DNA of 64,000 bases from the NCBI GenBank assembly GCA_030682575.1, contig JAUXNX010000023.1:62001-126000 (forward strand). Reading direction: 5' to 3'. This document shows, piece after piece, positions 27,287-34,958 of this stretch (the stretch's first letter is position 1; every line of letters begins with the position of its first letter). The stretch comes from Gammaproteobacteria bacterium (GTDB lineage Bacteria; Pseudomonadota; Gammaproteobacteria; Pseudomonadales; Pseudohongiellaceae). The notes below the pieces were generated by a model that saw only the letters and a program-made list of their open reading frames with translations, was not told the origin of the DNA and ran no database searches. The translations under genes were made by a program, and so were the position numbers.

Positions 27287-29518
27287 TCAGAATTCATAAT
27301 TCACTCCCACCCGGAAATTTGTACCAGGCGCCTGCGCCTTCGCAATGTTGTTGGCATCGGTCGCGGCAAGACCCTTGATGCTGCCCCAGCGTGCATACTT
27401 CTCGTCGAACAGGTTGAAGATGCCCACTCGCACAGAGGCGCCTTCGGTCAGTTGATAGCTACCGATCAGATCCACGAGGCTGTAGCTTTCTCCTGTGACG
27501 CGATCCGGAGCTGACACCCGGTCCTGCTCGTCCACCAGAGTCAGCAATGTCTCCACGCCCCAGCGTCCGCTGCTGTCGTCGTAGCGTGCACTGAACACAC
27601 CCGTGAGTGGATCGACAGAATTCAAGGGGCGATTGGCATTCTCGTCCTTGCCCCGCGACCACGCGATGGAAGTGCGCAGTTGCCAGTTGTCCGTGGCGCG
27701 CCACAGGCCAGTCGCTTCCGTGCCATAGATGCGCGCCTCACCGATATTGGTGTCCTGAAACAGGCTGATGCCGTTCACTGTGCCGATGGTCTGGCTCTCG
27801 ATGAAATTGTCATAGGCGTTGTCGTAAACAGCGAGACTCAGACTCGTGCGCGCAAAGTTCGCACGGATGCCCGCTTCGATCCCGCGACTGAACTCCGGCT
27901 CCAGATCCGGATTGGGTACTGTTGCGTAGCCATGTCCCAGATTGACGAACGCCTGATTGGATTCATCGAAGTTGGGCGGCCGGTAACCTTCAGCGTATTG
28001 CGCAAAAAAAGACGTCGTGTCGTTGAGATCGTAGATCACGCCAAGATTGAGAGAGACCTGCTCCTCTTCAACGTCCACGACGTCAAAACCACCGAAGTTG
28101 CTGATGTCACCGCCGCCATTGAGCAGCGCGTCCTTGTGCGGATTCATCTCGTAATGTTCGTAGCGCACGCCCGGAATCACGGTGAAACCGCTGGCACCCA
28201 GTGTGACCTCGTCCTGCCAGTACAGCCCCGCTCGTGTCGTCGTGGTGTCCGGGAAGGTCTTGTTCGGAAACACTTCCGGTGGTGCCATCGGATAGCTTGG
28301 AATATTGCAGCTCACCGCGCCTGTCGATATCTGTGTGTCGCAGCGGTGGCGTGGACGTTCTGTTTCGGTTCGATCAACTTTGAAACCGTAGATCATCGCG
28401 TGCTGTGCGCTGCCAGTGTCCAGTGTCTTCGAGAGCAGAATGCCCGCGTTGCTGGTTTCCTGATTGAATTCGAAATCGCTGAAACGCTCTGCAGGTGTGC
28501 CGCTGAAGGAGGCCGGGTTCGCTCGGTTGACGAAGGCGTAACTGGTCAGCAGTTGTTCGCTGTACTGTTCGGCGTCGGTGCGCTGCCAGTGCAACTGGGT
28601 TTCCATGGTGTCGGCAAAGGCCACATCCAGAGTCCAGGTGTGCGCGAGGCTGCTGCGCAGACGATTGGTCTCGTCGCTGCCTTCGGAGCGTTTCACGGAG
28701 GCGGTCAGCTCCGAGTCCATCCGGGTATCGATCAACTCGTCAGAGGAGTCAACAGTCAGCCGCAGTTGATGTGCTGCGTTCGGAGTCCACACGCCCTTGA
28801 CCATCCAGTTGTCAAACTTTCCGTCCTGGGGGTTCAATTTGCCCGGGCCATTGATCTCGCTTTCACCGAACTGTCGGCGCGTGTACTGCACCACCGAACC
28901 GAAGTTGCCCTGCTGGAAGACATAGCTCAAACCAGCCTTGTAGTGATCATTGACGCTGTTGGCGGAGCTGCGCAGCGAGAAAGCAGAGCTCTCACCTTCA
29001 TCAAGATAGTCCCGGGGGTCCTTGCTGCGCAGGATCACTGCGCCGCCCATCGCATCCGCACCGTAGAGTACAGAGGCTGGGCCACGGATGATTTCCACCG
29101 CGCGCAGATCATCCACTTCAAATGCATCCTTGCCGTAGGAAGCGGGTCCGGCTGCGTAGATGTCGCTGCTGCGGATGCCATCGATCACAGTCAACACGCG
29201 GTTGCCGCCAATGCCACGGATCACAAAGCCCTGATTGCCGCCACGACTGGCCGTGTCCATCGACAGGCCGGGCTGGAAGCGGGTGATGTCGTTCAGATCA
29301 TCGGCGAGTTGGCGCTCGATGTCCGCTGCACTGATGACGGACACAGTGCCTGCGATGTCCTCCAGAGAGCGTGGCAGCAAGGTTGCAGTGACGATGACTT
29401 CCTCGATGTTGCGCTCGGAATCAGCAGCATGGGTCGCATTTGCCAGTACACAGCAGACAATGCCGAGCACGAGGCGCTGAATGGGGAATGGTGCGGTGTG
29501 GGGTATGGCAGCTTGCAT
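27287..29518 (-). CDS. TonB-dependent heme/hemoglobin-type receptor
   Basis: This 743-residue outer-membrane receptor has a signal peptide (MQAAIPHTAPF... to ANATHA|ADSE). The TonB box region is EEVIVTATL. The plug domain (about residues 40-160) has FVIRGIGGNRVLTVIDGIR and VEIIRGPASVLYGADAMGGAV. The barrel ends with VGVNYEF and a terminal Phe. The sequence style matches the TonB-dependent hemoglobin/transferrin/lactoferrin receptor group. The start at 29518 has CAGGAGAG just upstream, and TTG 29536 is less likely. It follows hemP by 111 bp and precedes the chelatase-fold protein, so it should import heme or a metal complex under Fur control. Confidence 0.92.
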   Translation of the reverse strand: MQAAIPHTAPFPIQRLVLGIVCCVLANATHAADSERNIEEVIVTATLLPRSLEDIAGTVSVISAADIERQLADDLNDITRFQPGLSMDTASRGGNQGFVIRGIGGNRVLTVIDGIRSSDIYAAGPASYGKDAFEVDDLRAVEIIRGPASVLYGADAMGGAVILRSKDPRDYLDEGESSAFSLRSSANSVNDHYKAGLSYVFQQGNFGSVVQYTRRQFGESEINGPGKLNPQDGKFDNWMVKGVWTPNAAHQLRLTVDSSDELIDTRMDSELTASVKRSEGSDETNRLRSSLAHTWTLDVAFADTMETQLHWQRTDAEQYSEQLLTSYAFVNRANPASFSGTPAERFSDFEFNQETSNAGILLSKTLDTGSAQHAMIYGFKVDRTETERPRHRCDTQISTGAVSCNIPSYPMAPPEVFPNKTFPDTTTTRAGLYWQDEVTLGASGFTVIPGVRYEHYEMNPHKDALLNGGGDISNFGGFDVVDVEEEQVSLNLGVIYDLNDTTSFFAQYAEGYRPPNFDESNQAFVNLGHGYATVPNPDLEPEFSRGIEAGIRANFARTSLSLAVYDNAYDNFIESQTIGTVNGISLFQDTNIGEARIYGTEATGLWRATDNWQLRTSIAWSRGKDENANRPLNSVDPLTGVFSARYDDSSGRWGVETLLTLVDEQDRVSAPDRVTGESYSLVDLIGSYQLTEGASVRVGIFNLFDEKYARWGSIKGLAATDANNIAKAQAPGTNFRVGVNYEF

Positions 29519-29551
29519 TGGGCTCTCCTGAGACAAGGGAGAGTCTGGCTT

Positions 29552-29587
29552 GCTGCCTGGAAGCTGGCTGTCACCTGGACAGGCAGC
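29552..29587 (-). other. Stem-loop between hemP and receptor gene
   Basis: GCTGCCTG (29552-29559) pairs with CAGGCAGC (29580-29587) around a 20-nt loop, inside the 111-bp gap between hemP and the receptor gene. It could serve mRNA processing or set differing expression of the two genes. No U-tract follows. Confidence 0.35.
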
Positions 29588-29629
29588 AGCGCTCAGTGGC
29601 TGGCTGGACTCGATGAATCTGTTGGTAAC

Positions 29630-29794
29630 TTACTTGGTCAATATCAGTTTCTTGTTTGCGGTAATCCGCAGGGTATAGCGTTCTCCGTTATGGATGATCG
29701 TCAGTTCGCCTTTGGAGCCCAGCAGGGTTGAACTGCTGACTTCGTCGGGGCGGGCTGGACCGGTCAACCCTGGGCCTCGTGTAGCATCGGTCAT
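29630..29794 (-). CDS. hemP: Hemin uptake protein HemP
   Basis: This 54-residue protein ends LTIIHNGERYTLRITANKKLILTK-like, carrying the signature LLGSKGELTI plus YTLRITANKKLILTK of HemP. Members of this family act as small regulators or activators of heme-uptake gene expression. ATG 29794 was chosen because GAAGGA lies 8 bases upstream; an open extension to 29872 looks non-coding. It is first in the operon with the TonB receptor and chelatase-fold protein, behind a promoter overlapped by a Fur-like box. Confidence 0.86.
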   Translation of the reverse strand: MTDATRGPGLTGPARPDEVSSSTLLGSKGELTIIHNGERYTLRITANKKLILTK

Positions 29795-29884
29795 GGCAGA
29801 TACGTCCTTCAGTGTCGCTTTGGCATTGGAATCAGTGCCTGCGAGAGCGACTGCGGCAAACTGCCGCAGCACAATCTGATGGGT

Positions 29885-29932
29885 ATGATAAAGGGGCTTT
29901 TCTTAAAACGCAAATGCGAAGCATTCTTATTT
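29885..29932 (-). promoter_or_regulatory. hemP promoter with overlapping Fur box
   Basis: On the minus strand there is a -35 TTGCGT (29908-29913), a 17-bp spacer and a -10 TATCAT (29885-29890), about 90 bp before hemP. The plus-strand 20-mer at 29913-29932 begins AATGCGAAGCATT and matches the 19-bp-type Fur consensus at about 15 of 20 positions. It abuts the -35, where iron-loaded Fur would block RNA polymerase. Confidence 0.7.
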
Positions 29933-29958
29933 AAGAATTTTTTGGGAGGGATCAACAA

Positions 29959-29998
29959 GGATCAAGGGGGCAGGAGCAAGGAACCTGACCCTTGATCC
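29959..29998. repeat. GATCAAGG...CCTTGATC inverted repeat, copy 1
   Basis: GGATCAAGGG (29959-29968) pairs with CCCTTGATCC (29989-29998). The right half, CAAGGAACCTGACCCTTGATC (29977-29997), recurs almost exactly at 32524-32545. It lies just past the stop of the DUF5916 gene. REP-like or terminator-like function is possible. Confidence 0.5.
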
Positions 29999-30008
29999 AT
30001 TGATCCCA

Positions 30009-32432
30009 TCACCGATCCAGTCGATAGCGCAGCTTGATCGCCCAGGTGTCCACAATCTTGTCGGTCCAGGCGCTGCGAAACAGCCCTACGGTATCATCCA
30101 GGGTGTTGCGCGGGAGGTTGCTGCCCCTGGTATAGACGATGAACAGATCCGAGAGCGGCGCCAGCTCCCAGCGATAGCGCGCCTGGAAGCTCATGCGGCT
30201 GATGATGAAGTCCTCCGACTGCGCTGTGGGTTTGGAAATCATGGTCAGGAAGTCCGTGCGATTCTGGTCGATGGTGTAGAAACGATCCTCGGACGCATCA
30301 ATGCCCGCCCATTGCATCGACACTCTGAACTGTTGTTTTGCACTCAGGAAATATTCCACGCCGAGTTTGGGCGCCCATTCCTTTGTCTCATAACTGTTGA
30401 TGCGGTTGCCGCCACGATGGACATACCACGCTTCGCGATCAATGCGTTCGACATCCAGTTGCACAGAGAAGACGTCGATGGGGCGCCAGTTGATTCCCAA
30501 GGCGGCCGTCAAGCGTCGCTCGCCCATGTTTTCCTGCTGCAGGTTCATGCCCACATTGATGCTGAGTGGCTGCGCCTTGTCACTGCTCCACGCCAGTCGA
30601 CCGTCCCAGCGTTCCGTGGTCTTGAAGGTGCCGTTGCCACGGCTGAGCTGATCTTCCACGCGGGCCGGGAAATAATTGAAGCTGACGCCGACACTCTGAT
30701 TGTTGTTCAGCACCCAGTCCTGATCTGTGTAGATACCGGCGCGAATCGCTTCTCCGGCTTCGTTCCAGTAATAACGGAACGTCAGGCTGCGGGTTTTGCT
30801 GCGCACATGGCTCAAGTTGGAGTCGGTCACCTTGTATTGGTATTCCAGGCCGAAACTGTCGGAACGACGCCAGAAACCGAAGTCATCGATGTCCAGGTCC
30901 TTGCCCAGAAACTCTCCGCCGAAACGGTGCTGGGTTCCCCGTGCGGGCAGGAAACTCGCATCGAAGAACATCCCTGTACCGGACGTGCTGGCGACATCGC
31001 TGTGCAGAAATTGTGTGTCCAGCAGCCAACGGGCATCCGGGGAGAAGTAGTGCAGATCAACGCCGTTCACGGTGGCATCGCTGGCGCCACCGGTGAGTTG
31101 CGTCGTCATCCAGCCAAGGGCACGGCGACCTCCCGCACTGGTGTCTTCGTACAACAAACGGCCGACCAGAAAATCGCGGCCTTCCGCTTTGATCCGTACG
31201 GCATTGTTGGCCGCATCTCTACCGCGCAGCAGGCTGTCGTCTTCGGTCGCCACGAGCGTACCGTAGCGCAGGTTTCCCGATTGTCCGGTGAGCTTGAACG
31301 CGGCCATCAGGTCTGCAGGGCGACCGACGTCCACCGGATTCACGGTGACACCGGCAGGAATGAGGTAGTCAGGTGATGCACCGATGCGCCGCGTGTTCAA
31401 CATCGTAGTCGGCTGTCCCCGTGATCCTGTGCTGCGAGGACCGGCGTTGCTGGGTCCGCCGTCGTCTCCTGCTCTGGGCGAGGTGATGAAGATCTCCTGT
31501 CCCTCCAGGAAGAAGGCGCGTTTCTCGGCGTAATACGTTTCGAAAGCGTCCAGATTGACAATCACATCGTCGGATTCGACGGAACCGAAATCGGGATTCA
31601 ATGTCGCCGAAAGCTGCATGTTCGATGAGGGGCGCCAGTACACATCTGCACCCACGCGGGACTCCTTCTCATTGCGGATGTTGTCGAAATTGCTGGCGAC
31701 GAAGGGATACCACGTCAGTTGGCCGCTGGGTGTCACATCGCGCAGTGCGACCTTGGTGAATGCAGAAAGAAATTCTGTCGATGTCTCCGGCAACGGCGGA
31801 AAGGACCAGGTTTCATTCAAGTGGGCGATGCGGCGCTCTGCATAAATGCCAATGGTGCGATCACCGCCTCCCTCCGGCAGGCTCATCATGGACCAGGGAA
31901 TGAAAATTTCGGCGGACCAGCCCTGATCAGTCTCAGCGGTGCGCGCGTTCCAGGGGCCATCCCATTGCAGGTTGATCTGCCGTTCCGGCAGTATGGTGCC
32001 ATCGTTCAGCGTGTCGCCCAGATTGATCTGCATGAGGTAGCCGTACAGACCTGTGCCGGATGGATCGATAGCAAACACAAACGCATCGCGCTCCAGATCC
32101 CTGTCCCGTGAACTCATCCGGGCAACTCTGGTTTGCGGTGGCTGTTGATTGTCGACGCCGACATAGATGCCGCGCTCGGTGTAGAAGATGGACACAGTGG
32201 TATTCAACGAGGTGCCCGCGAGCGTGTCAGGACGGATGACGAGCATATCGTCAAAAGGAGTGACCTGACGCCAGATGGCTTCTGTCAGGTTGCCATCAAG
32301 TTCGATGGACACTTCTGACTGAGCAATCCGAGAGAGTGACTTTGAGCCCGTATCGAAGGGCTGGGCATTGATTGAGCAGGGAACAACAAGGAGAAGGGCA
32401 CAGTACAGCGCATTCCTGTAATCGATCGACAT
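30009..32432 (-). CDS. DUF5916 outer-membrane protein with CBM9-like domain
   Basis: This 807-residue protein has a signal peptide (MSIDYRNALY... to CSINA|QPF). An N-terminal carbohydrate-binding family 9-like domain (about residues 30-225; IELDGNLTEAIW, WSAEIFIPWSMMSLP) precedes a long DUF5916 beta-strand-rich barrel (VGADVYWRPSSNMQLSATLN, YYAEKRAFFLEGQE). It ends in alternating strands, WAIKLRYRLDR. Such proteins are probably outer-membrane barrels and often occur near secreted enzymes or TonB receptors; their ligand is unknown. ATG 32432 was chosen for the signal peptide. It follows two secreted paralogues by 90 bp and may share their transcript. Confidence 0.85.
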   Translation of the reverse strand: MSIDYRNALYCALLLVVPCSINAQPFDTGSKSLSRIAQSEVSIELDGNLTEAIWRQVTPFDDMLVIRPDTLAGTSLNTTVSIFYTERGIYVGVDNQQPPQTRVARMSSRDRDLERDAFVFAIDPSGTGLYGYLMQINLGDTLNDGTILPERQINLQWDGPWNARTAETDQGWSAEIFIPWSMMSLPEGGGDRTIGIYAERRIAHLNETWSFPPLPETSTEFLSAFTKVALRDVTPSGQLTWYPFVASNFDNIRNEKESRVGADVYWRPSSNMQLSATLNPDFGSVESDDVIVNLDAFETYYAEKRAFFLEGQEIFITSPRAGDDGGPSNAGPRSTGSRGQPTTMLNTRRIGASPDYLIPAGVTVNPVDVGRPADLMAAFKLTGQSGNLRYGTLVATEDDSLLRGRDAANNAVRIKAEGRDFLVGRLLYEDTSAGGRRALGWMTTQLTGGASDATVNGVDLHYFSPDARWLLDTQFLHSDVASTSGTGMFFDASFLPARGTQHRFGGEFLGKDLDIDDFGFWRRSDSFGLEYQYKVTDSNLSHVRSKTRSLTFRYYWNEAGEAIRAGIYTDQDWVLNNNQSVGVSFNYFPARVEDQLSRGNGTFKTTERWDGRLAWSSDKAQPLSINVGMNLQQENMGERRLTAALGINWRPIDVFSVQLDVERIDREAWYVHRGGNRINSYETKEWAPKLGVEYFLSAKQQFRVSMQWAGIDASEDRFYTIDQNRTDFLTMISKPTAQSEDFIISRMSFQARYRWELAPLSDLFIVYTRGSNLPRNTLDDTVGLFRSAWTDKIVDTWAIKLRYRLDR

Positions 32433-32520
32433 CGTGAATCCATGTGATGGCGGTTGAGCAAACGCTCGTCGCAGCATTTTATTGTGTGAGTATTGCGGTT
32501 GCGGCGCATACTATCACACA

Positions 32521-32545
32521 GATCAAGGAACCTGACCCCTTGATC
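32521..32545. repeat. GATCAAGG...CCTTGATC inverted repeat, copy 2
   Basis: GATCAAGG (32521-32528) pairs with CCTTGATC (32538-32545) across 9 nt. It shares all but one base of a 22-mer with the copy at 29977-29997. This copy overlaps the 3' end of the 32523-33539 gene and supplies its last codons and stop. Confidence 0.5.
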
Positions 32546-33539
32546 GGGCATCCCACTCCACCCGACGCGCCCCGGCCAGGATGCCTTCGAGCCCGTAGTT
32601 GCCCTCGTGGCAGGAGTATTCGTAGATCAGCTCGCCCGGTACCTTGCGCATCAGAGTGAGCTCTTCAGTGAAGGGCTGGGTGTACACCTGTGGATCTGTC
32701 ACGGTGACGGAGTAGAAAATCTCGTTCTCGCCCACGATCTCGAAGCGCTCGGTCAACTCCAGTTGATCGGTGGAGATCAGGCGAAAGTGAGAAATCTCCG
32801 GTCGGAAATTCTTGCTGTGCACGATGAGTGTGTCTCCCTCCCAGTACCCCACGGCATCCCCCATCCAGGTCTTCACGTCGCCCGGATGATGTTCCTTGTT
32901 GAGGCGGATGATGCGCGCATCGTGCACCATCTCGCCCATGATCATGACGTAGTCCTTGTTCTGCACGATCTGGAAATTGTTGTTGTAGGGAGTCACAGTC
33001 ATCGGCGGAATACCGCGTGACAAGCAGCGATCGCCCGCAGTGCGTCCTTCGGGGCCATCGGAGGCATCCAGACCTCGGGCGCTGTATTGGCCATAAATAT
33101 CCTGCCTGCGACCATTTTCACGAAAGGGAAAGCGGCCATTGGGTGGGTCAACGATCATCGAGGTGCGGTATTCTCCTTTTACCCTGAGCACATTGACGAA
33201 GACATCGCTGAAATTGATATCGGCTTCCTGGCCGATGGCGCCGCCCAGGGGAGGGGGTTCGCGATCTCCTTCCAGGGGCTCGGCCTTCTGGCGTTCGAAT
33301 TCGCGCGCGGCTTCTTCCAGAGCCTGTACCTCGGCTTCGGTGTAGGCGCGTTGCTCACCCAGCTCCACCGGACGTTCAATAGGGGTTTGCGTGGTGTTGT
33401 GCCAGAAGCCCTGCAGGTTCGGGTGGCCATGCTCGGTGCGGGGAACTTGCCACTGCTCGCCGGTTTCGGCGCCGTTGGCAGCAGCCGTCAGTGCGAATAT
33501 GGATAACGCAATGGAGAGACTCAACGCGTTGTGCATCAT
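32523..33539 (-). CDS. Secreted protein of unknown function, tandem paralogue B
   Basis: This 338-residue protein has a signal peptide (MMHNALSLSIALSIFALTAA). The mature part begins with PRTEHGHPNLQGFW and contains VDPPNGRFPFRENGR, NKDYVMIMGEMVHDARIIRL and FACHEGNYGLEG-type (YSCHEGNYGLEG) motifs. It is closely related to the gene immediately upstream. I do not recognise a biochemical function; related proteins are common in secreted repertoires of soil and marine proteobacteria. Its start overlaps the upstream stop by 4 bp (ATGA) with GGAG 8 bases before. Its last residues differ from the paralogue because they are encoded by a repeat element. Confidence 0.85.
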   Translation of the reverse strand: MMHNALSLSIALSIFALTAAANGAETGEQWQVPRTEHGHPNLQGFWHNTTQTPIERPVELGEQRAYTEAEVQALEEAAREFERQKAEPLEGDREPPPLGGAIGQEADINFSDVFVNVLRVKGEYRTSMIVDPPNGRFPFRENGRRQDIYGQYSARGLDASDGPEGRTAGDRCLSRGIPPMTVTPYNNNFQIVQNKDYVMIMGEMVHDARIIRLNKEHHPGDVKTWMGDAVGYWEGDTLIVHSKNFRPEISHFRLISTDQLELTERFEIVGENEIFYSVTVTDPQVYTQPFTEELTLMRKVPGELIYEYSCHEGNYGLEGILAGARRVEWDARSRGQVP

Positions 33540-34552
33540 TGTGCTTGCTCCAGAAGGCGCGCGTCGTGCTCCTGTTGGCGGGCACCGCGCAGAATGATTT
33601 CCATGGAATAGTTGCCTTCGTGGCAGGCGAATTCGTACATCAGTTCGTCCGGCGGCAACCGGTACAGGTTCATCTCCACAGTGTAAGGCTGGGTGTAGAT
33701 ATTGGGGTCGGTGACTGTATAGGTGTAAAAGATCCGGTCGTCGCTGACGATGGTGAAGCGTTCGCTCACTTCCAGCAACTCTGAGGACACCACGCGAAAG
33801 TTGGAAATTTCCGGCCGGAAGTTCTTCGTGTGCACCACGAGGGTGTCGCTTTCCCAATGGCCGATGGAGTCGCCGAACCAGTATTTCATGTGGTCGGGCT
33901 GGTGTTCGCTGTTCAGGCGGATGATGCGGGCGTCATGCACCATTTCCCCCATGATCATCACGTAGTCCTTGTTCTGCACGATCTGCGCGTTGGAGTTGTA
34001 GGGCAGCAATACCATCGGGGGCATGGTGCCGATGGCGGAGAGGCAGCGCTCACCGGCAGGCCGAATCTCCGGGCCATCGAATTCGTTGAAGCCCTGGGCA
34101 CGCCACTGACCGTAGATGTCTTTCTGGCGTCCGCCTTCAACGAAGGGAAAACGTCCGTTGGGTGGATCGACTACCAGCGATGTGCGGTACTCGCCATTGA
34201 TGCGGGTGACACCCATGCCGACATCCGAGTAGTCCACTTCGGCTTCGTTGCCGATGCGCTCTCCGACCGGTGGTGCCTCACGATCCGGATCGATAACGGT
34301 GGGCCTGCTGGCCTGGGTGTCGATCAGAGACTCTTCAAGTTCGTGAGCTTCCTCTTCGGTGTAGGTGCGCTGTTCGCCAAGAGCTTCAGGACGCTCCATC
34401 GGTGTCTGTGTGCGGTTGCCCCACAGACCCTGCAGATCCGGATGGCCGTGTTCGGTGCGAGGGGTAGTCCACCCTGTTTCCGCGCCCTGAACATGCAGAG
34501 GGGTCAGCAGCAGAGCCAGGCTCAGAGATATGAAGAGTGTCAGTGATTTCAT
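33536..34552 (-). CDS. Secreted protein of unknown function, tandem paralogue A
   Basis: This 338-residue secreted protein has a signal peptide (MKSLTLFISLSLALLLTPLH). It shares with paralogue B the segments PRTEHGHPDLQG, VDPPNGRFPF, NKDYVMIMGEMVHDARIIRL, WESDTLVVHTKNFRPE and ACHEGNYSME. The same length and strong conservation indicate a recent tandem duplication. The conserved His/Asp/Glu and Cys residues could bind metal or a ligand, but no activity is established. It is translated first, then coupled to paralogue B, and the DUF5916 barrel follows. Confidence 0.85.
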   Translation of the reverse strand: MKSLTLFISLSLALLLTPLHVQGAETGWTTPRTEHGHPDLQGLWGNRTQTPMERPEALGEQRTYTEEEAHELEESLIDTQASRPTVIDPDREAPPVGERIGNEAEVDYSDVGMGVTRINGEYRTSLVVDPPNGRFPFVEGGRQKDIYGQWRAQGFNEFDGPEIRPAGERCLSAIGTMPPMVLLPYNSNAQIVQNKDYVMIMGEMVHDARIIRLNSEHQPDHMKYWFGDSIGHWESDTLVVHTKNFRPEISNFRVVSSELLEVSERFTIVSDDRIFYTYTVTDPNIYTQPYTVEMNLYRLPPDELMYEFACHEGNYSMEIILRGARQQEHDARLLEQAQ

Positions 34553-34662
34553 TGCAATAATGGCCAGACGGATTGATGTCGGGACAGGAAAGTAGACAGA
34601 TTCAGCCGAATTGTCCAACTCCAACGATCCGTTTAATCATTTATTCGCAGTTTGTTTGATCC

Positions 34663-34691
34663 TTGACAACGCAATCCGCCGCAGCCATCAT
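34663..34691 (+). promoter_or_regulatory. Probable trp promoter
   Basis: A perfect -35 TTGACA (34663-34668) is followed after 17 bp by CATCAT (34686-34691), which matches TATAAT at 4 of 6 positions. The expected transcription start is about 34698-34700, right at the ATG of the Trp leader peptide, as reported for Sinorhizobium meliloti trpL. Confidence 0.6.
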
Positions 34692-34699
34692 CGCCGCCC

Positions 34700-34798
34700 A
34701 TGAAAACCCCTCGACACACAACAGTGAATAATAAAACGGTGAATCCATCGTTTTATTGGTGGCCCGCATCTTCGGGTTGCCAGCAAGGGTATTTCTGA
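34700..34798 (+). CDS. trpL: trp leader peptide (TrpL), 32 residues with tandem Trp codons
   Basis: This short frame begins MKTPRHTTVN and continues to SFYWWPASSGCQQGYF. It contains adjacent Trp codons at 34757-34762, next to a Tyr. The second Trp codon lies in the left arm of a hairpin (TGGC-CCG 34760-34766 with CGG...GCCA 34773-34782). This is the ribosome-stalling layout expected of an attenuator. No ribosome-binding site is visible and the promoter places the start codon at the 5' end, so translation is probably leaderless. The trpE(G) gene begins 160 bp downstream. Confidence 0.65.
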   Translation: MKTPRHTTVNNKTVNPSFYWWPASSGCQQGYF

Positions 34799-34809
34799 CG
34801 AAAACCTGT

Positions 34810-34832
34810 GGCCGCCCTGGAATCCGGCGGCC
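34810..34832 (+). promoter_or_regulatory. Candidate trp attenuator hairpin
   Basis: GGCCGCC (34810-34816) pairs with GGCGGCC (34826-34832) around a 9-nt loop. It lies 12 nt after the leader-peptide stop and 126 bp before trpE(G). No U-tract follows, so termination might need another factor. Its role as region 3:4 of an attenuator is inferred from position. Confidence 0.45.
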
Positions 34833-34958
34833 CGGTGTGATGTGCAAGAGCAGAGCGAAAGCAATATCCCCATAGCTCTGCAACAACGCCAGACGAGTCC
34901 GCCCGATCCCGGAGGCCATGCCCCAGGGAAAACCACCGGGAGCAATGAGGACTCGACC

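Noticed and set aside
27680-29731. 683-residue open frame antisense to the TonB receptor
   Set aside because: It overlaps the receptor and hemP on the other strand and has no domain; the receptor reading has a signal peptide, plug motifs and a terminal Phe.
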